Notes: generated from the sequence alone by a model not told the origin. DNA of 47,323 bases from an uncultured Campylobacter sp. (GCF_937996225.1 NZ_CALKTC010000082.1:1-47323), one strand, 5' to 3'; positions 6,927-15,819 are shown, counted from the first letter of the stretch. Translations and numbers: made by a program.

Positions 6927-8594
6927 ATGGCTGAGGTGAACGAGAAGGTTCAAAACCACGCAGAGGAAGATTTTGCGACATTGTTAGAGGAGTATGACGC
7001 CGGGAAGTCTCGCGACGAGGTCGTCACAGGTAAGGTTATCGCCCTTAAGGACGGCGAGGTTTTCATAGACGTAGGCAGGAAGTCGGAGGGCATTTTAGAT
7101 GCCGCCGAGGTGAGCGACGATCAAGGAAACCCGCAGGTTAATGTAGGAGATGACATCAAAGTCGCTATTATCGGAAGCAGAGGCGGTCGCCCGGTCGTAT
7201 CGTATAAAAAGGCTCTAAAGAAGGAAAAAGTAAAGGCGTTCATCGACTCCTATGATGAAAACGCAGAGAATGTCTATGACGTTAAAATTCTATCATTTAA
7301 TAAGGGCGGTTTCGTTTGCGCTAACGCAGATGATGTGGAATTTTTTATGCCTCGCTCGCAAAGTGCGCTTAAAAACCCAAATGGCGCTGTCGGTAAAAAT
7401 TTCAAGGTAAAGATCATCAAAGTAGATAGAGACGAGCAAAGCGTCGTCGTATCGCGCAAGAAGCTACTTGATGAGGATCGCAAAGCAAGCAAAGAGGCGA
7501 TCGAAAAGGTGGTCGCTACCGAAGGCATTATCGAGGGCGTCGTCAAAAAGATCACTACCTACGGTATGTTCGTAGACGTAGGCGGCGTGGACGGGCTCGT
7601 ACACTATAGCGAGATTTCATATAAAGGCCCGGTAAATCCAAGCTCGCTTTACAAAGAGGGCGATAAGGTTCCGGTTAAAGTTATCAAATACGACAACGAT
7701 AAAAAGCACCTCTCCCTTTCGATTAAAGAGGCGATGCCCGATCCTTGGAACGAGATCAAAGATAGCCTGGAAGTGGGCGATACTATCCGCGTAAAAGTAA
7801 GTAATATCGAGCCTTACGGCGCGTTTGTCGATCTTGGCAACGACATCGAGGGCTTTTTGCATATCAGCGAAATTTCGTGGGATAAAAATATCAAAAATCC
7901 GAAAGATTTCATCAGCGAGGGTGAAGAGCTTGACGTTGAGGTCGTAGAGATCAACCCTAGCGAGCGTAGATTGCGCGTGAGCCTTAAAAATTTACTCACC
8001 AAGCCTTTTGACGAGTTCGTCGCTAAATACAAAGTGGGCGATGTGCTAAAAGGCAGCGTCACTACGATTACGAATTTCGGCGCGTTTGTGAGGATCGACG
8101 GCGTAGAGGGACTTTTGCATAATGAAGACGCTTCGTGGGATCGCGGCGAGAAGTGTAAAAATTTATTCAAAGTAGGCGACGAGATCGAAGTTAAAATCAT
8201 CAAGATCGACAAAGACACTCAAAAAATTTCTCTAAACCACAAAGAGCTCGGCGATAGCCCTATTAGCGATTATGCCAAGAGCCACAATCAAGGCGATGTC
8301 GTAAAAGGCAAGATCCGCGATATTAAAGAGTTCGGAATTTTTGTCGAGCTTGGAGGCGGTATCGACGCGCTTATCCGCAAGGAAGATCTTGGCAACGTAA
8401 GCGTAGATAGCCTAAAAGTGGGCGACGAGATCGAGGCTGCGATCGCCTTCATCGACGAGAAGAAAAATAGAATCCGCCTAAGCGTGCGCAGGCTGACTCA
8501 TCAAAAAGAGCGCGAGGCGCTAAACGAGATCAATAGCAACGACGACGAGAAGCAAAGCCTAGGGGATCTGATCAAAGATCAACTAAATAAATAA
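6927..8594 (+). CDS. rpsA: 30S ribosomal protein S1
   Basis: 555 residues, the six-S1-domain form of bacterial S1. Repeats are easily seen: domain 1 begins near GKVIALKDGEVFIDVGRKSEG, domain 3 near EGVVKKITTYGMFVDVGGVDG, domain 4 near RVKVSNIEPYGAFVDLGNDIEG, domain 5 near KGSVTTITNFGAFVRIDGVEG and domain 6 near KGKIRDIKEFGIFVELGGGID. Binds mRNA leaders and unwinds them on the small subunit. ATG at 6927 follows a good AAAGGAAG site. A strong hairpin follows the stop codon, separating it from serA. Confidence 0.97.
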   Translation: MAEVNEKVQNHAEEDFATLLEEYDAGKSRDEVVTGKVIALKDGEVFIDVGRKSEGILDAAEVSDDQGNPQVNVGDDIKVAIIGSRGGRPVVSYKKALKKEKVKAFIDSYDENAENVYDVKILSFNKGGFVCANADDVEFFMPRSQSALKNPNGAVGKNFKVKIIKVDRDEQSVVVSRKKLLDEDRKASKEAIEKVVATEGIIEGVVKKITTYGMFVDVGGVDGLVHYSEISYKGPVNPSSLYKEGDKVPVKVIKYDNDKKHLSLSIKEAMPDPWNEIKDSLEVGDTIRVKVSNIEPYGAFVDLGNDIEGFLHISEISWDKNIKNPKDFISEGEELDVEVVEINPSERRLRVSLKNLLTKPFDEFVAKYKVGDVLKGSVTTITNFGAFVRIDGVEGLLHNEDASWDRGEKCKNLFKVGDEIEVKIIKIDKDTQKISLNHKELGDSPISDYAKSHNQGDVVKGKIRDIKEFGIFVELGGGIDALIRKEDLGNVSVDSLKVGDEIEAAIAFIDEKKNRIRLSVRRLTHQKEREALNEINSNDDEKQSLGDLIKDQLNK

Positions 8595-8602
8595 AACTCT
8601 TT

Positions 8603-8626
8603 CCGCAAGGCATCTCCGCCTTGCGG
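8603..8626. terminator. GC-rich hairpin between rpsA and serA
   Basis: Perfect 9-bp inverted repeat CCGCAAGGC (8603-8611) / GCCTTGCGG (8618-8626) with a 6-base loop, nine bases after the rpsA stop. There is no T-run, so it may be an attenuator or a 3'-end stabiliser of the abundant rpsA mRNA rather than a classical terminator. Confidence 0.55.
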
Positions 8627-8650
8627 ACCTACTTCAAAAGGTTAAATTTA

Positions 8651-10228
8651 ATGAAAACTATCATAGTCTGCGACGCAATCCACAAAATCGGTTTTGATCT
8701 GCTTAAGCAAGAATCGGACATTAAAGTAATCGACGCTACGAACGTGCCCAAGAGCGAGCTTTACGGAATTTTAGGCGATGCGGACGTCGCGATCACCAGA
8801 AGCTCTACGGCGGTGGATGAGAAATTCCTTGGCGCAGGCACCAAGCTAAAAGCGATCGTGCGTGCTGGCGTGGGCGTAGATAACTGCGATATCGACGGCT
8901 GCTCCAAGCGCGGCATTATTTTGATGAACGTACCTACGGCAAACACCATCGCCGCGGTCGAAATGACCATGTGCCATCTGCTAAATGCGGCGCGCAAATA
9001 TGTAAATTCCTGCAACGATCTGAAAATTAATAGAATTTGGAAGCGCGAGAAGTGGTACGGCACCGAACTTTATAAAAAGAGCCTCGGCATCATCGGCTTT
9101 GGAAACATCGGCTCGCGCGTGGGGATGCGCGCGCTTGCGTTTGGGATGAACGTCATCGCCTACGATCCGTATATCGAGCCTGAAAAGGCCACGAAGCTCG
9201 GAGTAAAATATACGAAGAATTTCGATGAAATTTTATCTTGCGACTTCATCACGATCCATACGCCGAAAAATCAAGAGACGATAAATATGATCGACGAGCC
9301 GCAAATAGCGAAGATGAAGGATGGTGTGCGCCTAATAAACTGCGCCAGAGGCGGACTTTACAACGAAAAAGCACTTGCAAACAATCTACGCAGCGGCAAG
9401 ATCGCATATCTCGGCATAGACGTTTTCGACAAAGAGCCTGCTACCGATCACGAGCTTTTGGATATCGAAAATTTAAGTGCGACTCCACATCTTGGCGCAA
9501 ATACGCTCGAATCGCAAAGCAATATCGCCAGGGAAGCCGCAGAGCAGGCGATCAGCGCCGCGCGCGGCTTAAACTATCCAAACGCTTTAAATTTGCCGCT
9601 TAAGCTTGAGGATCTGCCGCGCGGTATCGAGCCGTATATAAATTTGGTCTCGAAAATGGCCTATCTTGCGGCGCAGATCAACAAGGGCCCGATCAAATCG
9701 ATCGCAATCGAGGGCAGCGGCGAGGTGGTGCAATATCTAAAATCGATGCTCGTTTTTGCGATCGTAGGCGCGCTGCACGATTCTTTGGGCGATTCGCTAA
9801 ATTACGTCAATGCTAAATTTCTTGCGGATGAAAAGGGGATCGAGACGAGCTTCGGCGAGCTTGCAAACAGCGTCTATAAAAGCGAGATCGCGGTAAAAAT
9901 CATGACCGACGAGGCGATCTCAAACGTCGCGGGCACGGTCTTTGACGGAAGCGAGGAGCGTATCGTAAATATCGGCGGATTTAAGACTGATTTTAAGCCG
10001 AAGGGCAAGATGATAATATTCAAAAACACCGACGTGCCGGGCGTTATCAAATCCGTAAGCACGATCCTAGCCGACGAAAACATCAATATTGCGGACTTCC
10101 GCTTAGGCAGAGGCGAGGAGGGGGACGCTTTGGCGGTCATTTTGGTCGATTCCGAAGTGCAAAAAGGCACGCTTGATAAGCTGGCGGCGCTTCAAACCTG
10201 CCTAATGGTGCGCTACGCGGCGCTTTAA
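8651..10228 (+). CDS. serA: D-3-phosphoglycerate dehydrogenase
   Basis: 525 residues from the ATG at 8651, the long form of SerA. Oxidises 3-phosphoglycerate with NAD+, the first step of serine synthesis. Features: Rossmann motif GFGNIG at residues 149-154, the INCARGGLYNE segment and the catalytic-type region NLSATPHLGANT, then an intervening domain and a C-terminal ACT domain (KNTDVPGVIKSVSTILADEN) that normally senses serine. A longer frame begins at a TTG at 8621, but this lies in the arm of the rpsA-serA hairpin and adds residues foreign to the family, so the ATG giving MKTIIVCDAIH is preferred; AAAGG lies about 13 bases before it, a rather wide spacing. Confidence 0.95.
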   Translation: MKTIIVCDAIHKIGFDLLKQESDIKVIDATNVPKSELYGILGDADVAITRSSTAVDEKFLGAGTKLKAIVRAGVGVDNCDIDGCSKRGIILMNVPTANTIAAVEMTMCHLLNAARKYVNSCNDLKINRIWKREKWYGTELYKKSLGIIGFGNIGSRVGMRALAFGMNVIAYDPYIEPEKATKLGVKYTKNFDEILSCDFITIHTPKNQETINMIDEPQIAKMKDGVRLINCARGGLYNEKALANNLRSGKIAYLGIDVFDKEPATDHELLDIENLSATPHLGANTLESQSNIAREAAEQAISAARGLNYPNALNLPLKLEDLPRGIEPYINLVSKMAYLAAQINKGPIKSIAIEGSGEVVQYLKSMLVFAIVGALHDSLGDSLNYVNAKFLADEKGIETSFGELANSVYKSEIAVKIMTDEAISNVAGTVFDGSEERIVNIGGFKTDFKPKGKMIIFKNTDVPGVIKSVSTILADENINIADFRLGRGEEGDALAVILVDSEVQKGTLDKLAALQTCLMVRYAAL

Positions 10229-10244
10229 TACCTTCTCTGCTTAA

Positions 10245-10269
10245 GAGGCGGAATTTTAAATTTCGCCTC
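10245..10269. terminator. Hairpin after serA
   Basis: GAGGCG (10245-10250) pairs with CGCCTC (10264-10269), extended inside by AAT/ATT, 17 bases past the serA stop. Probable end of the serA transcript, although the following T content is modest. Confidence 0.45.
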
Positions 10270-10827
10270 ATCCAAATTCTTTAATAATTTAAATTTACAA
10301 TCCAACCTACGACGGCGTTTGATTAGGCGATGCAGGAGTGCGAGGCTAGGATTTTAGCGGAACTTGAGTACGTGCAGGCAAGCGCTTGCGGTACGTTGTG
10401 GCTGTGTCCAGGCAGACACCTTTTGGCGCGCGGCTTTTGTAAACGCCGCGCGTGCTCTAAATTTAACTCTCGCCCTGAGCTTGCTTTTAAATTTAAATTT
10501 CTTCCTTGCAGAGCTGCTTTTAAATTTAATCATCGCGGGCGCCGCCGATTAAATTTTGCCGCTACCTAGGTTTGGCGCTCAAAGCACTGTGCCACGATAC
10601 AAAACGCGGTCAAATTTTATTTATTAGACACGGCAAGGCGCTTTTGATTCAAATTTATGCGCGGCAGGCGCTTCATCTCTCTAATCGTATCGCCAGTTTA
10701 AATTTATGCAGCCGCCGAGAGATTGCGCCGCTGATTAAATTTTACGTTTTGCCCAAATTACGCTTCGGTGAAAATTCCGCCCGGCCTAAATTTAGTCGAT
10801 GCAAAATTTCAGCCGTAATGCGCCCTG
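10270..10827. other. Gene-free spacer
   Basis: About 560 bases with several short open frames on the plus strand, none with a recognisable protein or start site. The DNA is a patchwork of AAATTTAAATTT runs and GC-rich pieces, as in the other spacers of this window. No tRNA or other RNA recognised. Confidence 0.5.
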
Positions 10828-11778
10828 CTAATTTGTGAGTTTAAGTGTTTCGATTAAGCTTAAAATTTTGCGGATCTGCGTTTGGTATTCGCGCGCGAGC
10901 TCTATGCTAGCGGGCCTATCAAAAAGCGTAGTTTCAAAAAGATCGGGCGCACCGTTTAAAAATAGATATAAGCGCTCATCCATAAATACCGCGCTCAAGC
11001 TGAACTCGCCGCTCGTTTCGCGATTTATTTCGCGCAGACGCTCCATAAACGCGGGCGTTAGCAGATAACGCGCTTCTACTTTGTCATCCGCAAACACGCG
11101 AAAATCGCGCATAAAATCCACATCATCCATCATCTCTTTTTCGCCGAAGATCTTGGCGTTTAGCTCCCTGCTTACCACTATCGTTTTGCCCGAGGTTTTT
11201 TTCGCGAGCTCGCAGATCAGTACGTTGCCGTCAAAGTCCATATAGTTATCGTAGAATATCTTGATCAACATAATCGCCGCTATGAGCGGATTATCCGTTT
11301 TCATGTAAAACCTGCTATTGCTATGTACCTCGCTGAGGCTAAATTTAATCCCGCAGTGCGCACCCGTAATCCGATCCTCGCTTTTGATCCTAGATTTCCT
11401 ATAAATTCTAAATTTTTGAAATTCCTCTTCTTGCATACCGGTATATGGATCATATTTTAAACCGGCATCTATATCGTTTATTACGGCGCGGACGAATATC
11501 TCTTTGTAAAATTTGTAGTAGCGAATTTCTGCTTCAGTTTCTTGACCGGCACAATGAAGAAGAAATATCCAAAAGATCTGAAAAAGGATCAAGACGCCCA
11601 AAAATTCGGCAATTTCTATTAGAGGAGTGTCTGCTTTAACGCCGTTTAGAAACACTAATACGAACAGGACCGCAAAAAAGGCGGCTATACTGAGGTAGCG
11701 GTATCTATTAAAAATTTTAGCGCACGCTTTTTGCTCGATTAAAGTTTGCGAAATAGCATCTTGCAAAGAAGGCGACAT
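10828..11778 (-). CDS. DUF3137 family membrane protein
   Basis: 316 residues, unknown function. Two membrane segments near the N-terminus (about residues 29-46 and 54-78) are followed by a soluble domain. The C-terminal portion, with FRVFADDKVEARYLLTPAFM, then a stretch ending FMDERLYLFLNGAPDLFE, is the signature of the DUF3137 family, whose members usually sit in the inner membrane with a large cytoplasmic domain. The ATG at 11778 has AAGGATAG eight bases upstream. It stands alone: serA lies downstream on the opposite strand and the NicO-type permease upstream on the same strand after a 240-base gap, so it may have its own promoter. Confidence 0.75.
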   Translation of the reverse strand: MSPSLQDAISQTLIEQKACAKIFNRYRYLSIAAFFAVLFVLVFLNGVKADTPLIEIAEFLGVLILFQIFWIFLLHCAGQETEAEIRYYKFYKEIFVRAVINDIDAGLKYDPYTGMQEEEFQKFRIYRKSRIKSEDRITGAHCGIKFSLSEVHSNSRFYMKTDNPLIAAIMLIKIFYDNYMDFDGNVLICELAKKTSGKTIVVSRELNAKIFGEKEMMDDVDFMRDFRVFADDKVEARYLLTPAFMERLREINRETSGEFSLSAVFMDERLYLFLNGAPDLFETTLFDRPASIELAREYQTQIRKILSLIETLKLTN

Positions 11779-11880
11779 ATCTATCCTTGAGAAAATTTCG
11801 CCAGTATTGTAGCGAATTTAGCGGAATTCATAAAGAGCGAATTCCACTGCATAATTAAATAGTAGAGATCGAAATTTAAT

Positions 11881-11902
11881 TTACGCAGTCCGTGAGGCGT
11901 AA
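11881..11902. terminator. Weak hairpin downstream of the NicO-type permease
   Basis: TTACGC (11881-11886) with GCGTAA (11897-11902), loop of 10 bases, then (on the plus strand) AATTTTAAAAT. It lies between the permease and the DUF3137 gene, both read leftwards. Only six pairs, so this is a suggestion. Confidence 0.25.
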
Positions 11903-12018
11903 AATTTTAAAATCTTACTCTTTGAAATCAGATCCGCGCCGGATTTTAAAATTTAACGCATTGCGTAAGCTTATATTTCACGCGAGCCGCTTTTGAAATT
12001 TGCGTTTAAATTTTGCGA

Positions 12019-14322
12019 TCACAGTATCCTGAGGCTGTCTGAGATGAAATACATAAAAATCCCGAGCCCGAACATCACGAAAAGCCCCAAAAATTCGACG
12101 TAAAGCTTCAAGCTTACGAGCCGTTTTGAGCTTAGTTCGTTTGCTTTCGCGCCGAAAAGCGCGGCTAAAAATATCACGACGCTCATTCCAAAACCGATGA
12201 AAAGCGCACTCGCGACGCTAAGCGCGAAGCTTCCGAGGCTGAAGGCAAGCACAAAAATAAGGATCGTGCCGGGGCAGGGCACGAGCGCCGCAGCAAGCGC
12301 GATAAGCCACTCTCGCCCTTTCTCGCCGCCGCTAGTCGCGCCATTTTGTAGCGAGCGAGATGAGGTTTGGTTTTTGAAATTTGTAGAATTTAAAGCCTTT
12401 TTTTGCTCGTTTTGGCTAGACGAGTTTTCTTGTAAATTTGCGGTTAAATTTGAATCCGAATTTAGCTCTGCCGTTGCGGCGCCTAAATTTTTGGCATCCA
12501 AATACTGCGCGGATTCGCCGCTAGGGGTTTTAAATTTAGAAAATTTATAGCTCTTTGATGCTGCGTGAGCGGAATCCCCAGCGTTTGTAAACGCCGTATT
12601 TTTTAAGTGCGCGTCCGTCCCTGCAGTGTTTGCGGCGGAAGCGCAAGCGGCGCAGGAGCAGCCCGCATCGTGGCGGGCGCCCGATCTTACGCGGCGAGCT
12701 TTGTCGTAGATGATGAGCGCCGTTATGACGATGATCAGAAGCGCCGAAATTTTCGTAGTGATCGAGGCGGAGTTTGCAGAGACGAGGCCTGCGACGTTTT
12801 GCAACACAAACATGCTCGCGCTTACCAAAACGAGCGCTCCTAGGACGTGTAGAAGCCCGATTTTAAGGGCAAATCCGAAGGCCTTGACGTAGCTGCCGCC
12901 ATGGGCTAAGAAATAGCTCGCCGTTAGCAGCTTCGCGTGTCCCGGACCCGCCGCGTGGAAAAAGCCGTATATGAAAGAAAGCGCTAAGACCCATAGAATG
13001 GTACTTGCGCTTGCATGCTCGCTGCTTGCGCGAAACGCCGTTTTGAGGTTTTTCATAAAATCCACCGTCTTTTGCGCGATAAATCCCAGAGCAACCTCTT
13101 CGTGCGGCTCGTTTGAAATGTCGCCGCTACCGGACGCGGCGCCGTTTTTGCTCGCTCCATTTTGCGCCAAATTTAAAGAGCTCTCCTCAGGCGGCGTCGC
13201 AAAATTTTGCGTAGAATGCGCGGAATTTAAAGAATTATCTTTAGCCGCCGCTAAATTTCTGTCCGCGTATTCATCTGCAGGCGCCGCAGAATTTGCAAAT
13301 TTGTTAGAATTTATCGCAGCGCTCCTGTCGCCTCCGTTTTGCGCTAAATTTGAATCATCGCCTAAAGAAGCCGCGGTTTTTTCGCCGTTTTTTGCGGCGG
13401 CTTCTAAGCTTTCGCTGCCTAAGTGGCCTGAATTTGCGGGACCACCTTTTGCTTGCGCGTCCTTTTTGGCGGCTTTATTAATCTGCGCGAGAGCATCCGA
13501 AGCGGCGATATTTTTTTGCGCCTCTACTGCAGCCTCCGAAACGATATCACCAACCGATCTTTGGTTTGATCTGCGCGCCGAGCTGACATTAGGTTTTCCT
13601 TGCCCGCCTTGCGCAAGTTTATCCTCTGAGCCCGCAAGGCTCTGCTCGCTAGATGTAAGTTTGTTCTGCGTTAAATCGGAGTTCGGCGCGCCTGAAATTG
13701 GCGGCTTTTTATCTGCGATCTTTGGTTTTTCGCCGCTAAATTCTATAAAAGTGGTGGCTAAATTTGAATTAGGCTTCGCTACAAAGCCCTCGCCTAGATT
13801 AATGGGCTTGTCGTCAAGCATTTTGAAATTGAAAAATCCCTGATCGTCGTTAATGGAAATTTTAAGAACGCGGTTATTGCGCAGCTCGAAGCCGACCTTT
13901 TGATCGAACTCAAACACGAGTCTGCCCTTTTTGACGAGGCTTATTGCGTTTTTAAAATTTCCTTTGATCTGCGTGCCTACGAGGTTGCTAAGCGCAGGCT
14001 TTGCGTTTTTTGGCGCTTGATCGTAGAATTCCGCCTCGCAAAGATAGTTTTTGGGGGTTAGATAATCGGTCATCGCCTTAGTTATCTCGGCAAGCTCGCT
14101 ATTTTCAAGCTTGCCATTGGAATTTATATCGTAGGTCTGCATTATGACGTCGGTAAAATTTTGAGAGAAAAGCCACGAAAAATGCAGGTTCACGATCTTG
14201 CCGTCTTGTGCGACGGGAGTGATGCTAACGTGCGCAGTGGGCGTGTATAGGGCGCACAGAGCGCACGCAAATATCCGCGAGCTAAAGATCGCGGATAAAA
14301 GTAAAATTTTAATAAATTTCAT
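12019..14322 (-). CDS. DUF1007-NicO fusion: nickel/cobalt-type metal permease with periplasmic N-terminal domain and long disordered linker
   Basis: 767 residues from the ATG at 14322 (a TTG just before it is possible). Residues 1-21 look like a signal peptide, followed by CALCALYTPTAHVS and a DUF1007 domain to about 195 with an EF-hand-like YDINSNGKLENSEL. About 200-430 is a low-complexity Ala/Ser/Asn/Gly linker. From about 440 a NicO/RcnA-type domain follows: IYGFFHAAGPGHAKLLTASY (His-x-n-GH metal motif), several membrane helices, a second hydrophilic insertion with a CSCAAC cysteine cluster, and ALVPCPGTILIFVLAFSLG. NicO proteins move Ni2+/Co2+; placed directly after a ZnuA-type binding protein this one may handle zinc instead. 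That the two form one transport unit is inferred from the near-contiguous operon. Confidence 0.8.
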   Translation of the reverse strand: MKFIKILLLSAIFSSRIFACALCALYTPTAHVSITPVAQDGKIVNLHFSWLFSQNFTDVIMQTYDINSNGKLENSELAEITKAMTDYLTPKNYLCEAEFYDQAPKNAKPALSNLVGTQIKGNFKNAISLVKKGRLVFEFDQKVGFELRNNRVLKISINDDQGFFNFKMLDDKPINLGEGFVAKPNSNLATTFIEFSGEKPKIADKKPPISGAPNSDLTQNKLTSSEQSLAGSEDKLAQGGQGKPNVSSARRSNQRSVGDIVSEAAVEAQKNIAASDALAQINKAAKKDAQAKGGPANSGHLGSESLEAAAKNGEKTAASLGDDSNLAQNGGDRSAAINSNKFANSAAPADEYADRNLAAAKDNSLNSAHSTQNFATPPEESSLNLAQNGASKNGAASGSGDISNEPHEEVALGFIAQKTVDFMKNLKTAFRASSEHASASTILWVLALSFIYGFFHAAGPGHAKLLTASYFLAHGGSYVKAFGFALKIGLLHVLGALVLVSASMFVLQNVAGLVSANSASITTKISALLIIVITALIIYDKARRVRSGARHDAGCSCAACASAANTAGTDAHLKNTAFTNAGDSAHAASKSYKFSKFKTPSGESAQYLDAKNLGAATAELNSDSNLTANLQENSSSQNEQKKALNSTNFKNQTSSRSLQNGATSGGEKGREWLIALAAALVPCPGTILIFVLAFSLGSFALSVASALFIGFGMSVVIFLAALFGAKANELSSKRLVSLKLYVEFLGLFVMFGLGIFMYFISDSLRIL

Positions 14323-14325
14323 CAA

Positions 14326-15252
14326 CTACAAATTTTCTCCGAAAACGTCGATCGTCTTTTTCATCGTCTCGTACCAATCTAACGGCAGCTGATCGATCTC
14401 CATCACCTTTGCGCCTGTTTGTGCGGCGATAGTTTGCGCTGCCTTTTTGGAAAACTGCGGTGCGACGAAAATCACCTTGATCTTTTCCTCTTTGGCTTCC
14501 TCGATCAGCTCGGCTAAATCCGCAGGCTTAGGCTCTTTGCCCTCCACTTCGACCGCGATCTGCTCCAAATCGTATCGGTGCGCGAAATAGCCCCAAGACG
14601 GATGATAAACCATAAATTTCTTTCCCTTGACGCCCGCTAATTTCTGCTTTGCGTAAGCGTCCAGCTCGTCAAGCTTTTTAGCAAATTTATCGAAATTTGC
14701 TTCATAAATTTTAGCATCCTTAGGATACTGTTTGGTTAACGCGTCTTTAATATTTTTAGCTTGAATTTTTACAAGCTGCGGATCGAGCCAGATATGTGGG
14801 TCTAAACCGCCGTGATGATGATGGTGCTCATGCGCCTCGTGGTCTTTGTCGCCATGCTCATGATGCGCGTCATGATCGTGATCATCGTGATGTGCGCTAT
14901 GATCATGTTCGTCGTGATGGTGATGCTCTGCCATAGCCATTTTGGTAATGCCATCTTCGGTGCGGATTATTTTCATCTTTGGATACGATGCGGCAAGCTT
15001 TGGTAGCCAGACTTCATCAAATTCTATACCGACTGCAAAATACAGATCGCTATTTTCTAGCATTTTCATCTCCGAAGGCTTAGGCTCGTATGTGTGCGGA
15101 TCAGCGCCTTTGCCGACCATCGTATTTACCTGCAGGGTATCGCCTGCGATCTGTTCAACAAAATACTTCGTAGGAAGTATGGTCGTGGTGACCGTAGGTT
15201 TGGCGAATGCTACGCAACTAGCTGCTAAAAGCGTGAAAACAAGCTTTTTCAT
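14326..15252 (-). CDS. Zinc/manganese-type metal ABC transporter substrate-binding protein (ZnuA-like)
   Basis: 308 residues from the ATG at 15252, which has AAGGAA upstream; a TTG 15 bases earlier is less likely because it would extend the signal peptide. Signal peptide about residues 1-17 (cleavage after AFA). Cluster A-I metal-binding protein features: GADPHTYEPKP (His53), a very His/Asp-rich loop at about 110-147, DPHIWLDPQ (His153), and HPSWGYFAHRY. The His-rich loop is typical of zinc-specific members. It would capture Zn2+ in the periplasm. No membrane or ATPase component of a ZnuBC type is in the window; the next gene, three bases on, is a NicO-type permease. The Fur-family regulator starts divergently 113 bases away. 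Confidence 0.92.
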   Translation of the reverse strand: MKKLVFTLLAASCVAFAKPTVTTTILPTKYFVEQIAGDTLQVNTMVGKGADPHTYEPKPSEMKMLENSDLYFAVGIEFDEVWLPKLAASYPKMKIIRTEDGITKMAMAEHHHHDEHDHSAHHDDHDHDAHHEHGDKDHEAHEHHHHHGGLDPHIWLDPQLVKIQAKNIKDALTKQYPKDAKIYEANFDKFAKKLDELDAYAKQKLAGVKGKKFMVYHPSWGYFAHRYDLEQIAVEVEGKEPKPADLAELIEEAKEEKIKVIFVAPQFSKKAAQTIAAQTGAKVMEIDQLPLDWYETMKKTIDVFGENL

Positions 15253-15291
15253 AAAATTCCTTTCCAAAAAAATTGCGGAAGTATATCAAAA

Positions 15292-15307
15292 GCAACTTAG
15301 TTGCAAC
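15292..15307. promoter_or_regulatory. Candidate Zur/Fur-type operator between znuA-like gene and its divergent regulator
   Basis: Overlapping inverted repeats GCAAC-TTA-GTTGC (15292-15304) and GTTGCAAC (15300-15307) lie in the 113-base divergent region, about 40 bases from the znuA-like start. Position and symmetry suit a Fur-family operator; assignment to the adjacent regulator is inference. Confidence 0.4.
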
Positions 15308-15365
15308 TTAATATAAATTTATCTAAATTTCGCTATCATCGCTTAAATTTTAAAAAAGGCGTAAA

Positions 15366-15719
15366 ATGGATCCCAAAGATTTTTTAGCGAGTCACGATAT
15401 CGCTCCTACAGCGCTTAGAGTGCAGATCGTGCAGATCCTAAGCGAGAAAAAATGCCCGGTAAGCTATGATGAACTAGTAGAACTAACAGGTGCTAATAAA
15501 ACCACGATATATCGCAATATAGCGCTTTTGGAAGAGAAAAATTTGATAATTACCAGCGAAAATAATCATAAAAGCTTTTATGAGCTCACCGATGGCGCCA
15601 AAGCGTATTTTGTCTGCGAAAGCTGCCATAAAATGGAGGAGATTTCGATGCCCACTTTGCCACAAAAAAATGTCAAAAGCGTACTCGTGCGAGGATTGTG
15701 CGACGAATGCGGCGGTTGA
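15366..15719 (+). CDS. Fur-family metalloregulator, probably Zur-like
   Basis: 117 residues, short for the family (about 130-150). N-terminal winged helix about 1-75 with the recognition part GANKTTIYRNIALLEEKNLI, then a short metal-binding domain with two cysteine pairs, CESC and CDEC, which in Fur/Zur/PerR proteins hold the structural zinc. Fur-family proteins repress metal-uptake genes when loaded with their metal. Its divergent position to the His-rich ZnuA-type gene argues for zinc sensing. ATG 15366 follows AAAGGCG. It is complete, though compact: the stretch between the two Cys pairs is shorter than in most relatives and the His-rich sensor loop is reduced. Confidence 0.82.
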   Translation: MDPKDFLASHDIAPTALRVQIVQILSEKKCPVSYDELVELTGANKTTIYRNIALLEEKNLIITSENNHKSFYELTDGAKAYFVCESCHKMEEISMPTLPQKNVKSVLVRGLCDECGG

Positions 15720-15813
15720 GGCGGGAAATTTAATCAAAAGCGCTCAAAAAGCTTGGCTAAAATGCTAGGGCAAAATTTAACCGATTTTTAACGGATTTTT
15801 ATAAAACAAACGA

Positions 15814-15819
15814 TATAAT
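15814..15819 (+). promoter_or_regulatory. Probable -10 box of the 146-residue protein gene
   Basis: CGATATAATCCGAGC: perfect TATAAT, 33 bases before the GTG start, in A/T-rich DNA. Confidence 0.5.

Noticed and set aside
8621..8650. Upstream TTG start for serA
   Set aside because: It lies in the arm of the rpsA-serA hairpin and adds residues absent from the family N-terminus; the ATG at 8651 fits.
10330..10838. Three short plus-strand frames after serA
   Set aside because: Compositionally driven (runs of AAATTT giving Lys/Phe), no ribosome sites, no homology recognised.
12971..13843. 290-residue open frame on the plus strand
   Set aside because: It is the complement of the low-complexity linker of the permease; repetitive Ala/Ser/Asn codons leave the opposite strand open. 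No family match or ribosome site.
15580..15768. A frameshifted C-terminal extension of the Fur-family regulator
   Set aside because: The in-frame product already ends with the second Cys pair expected of the family; the overlapping frame adds no family-like sequence.
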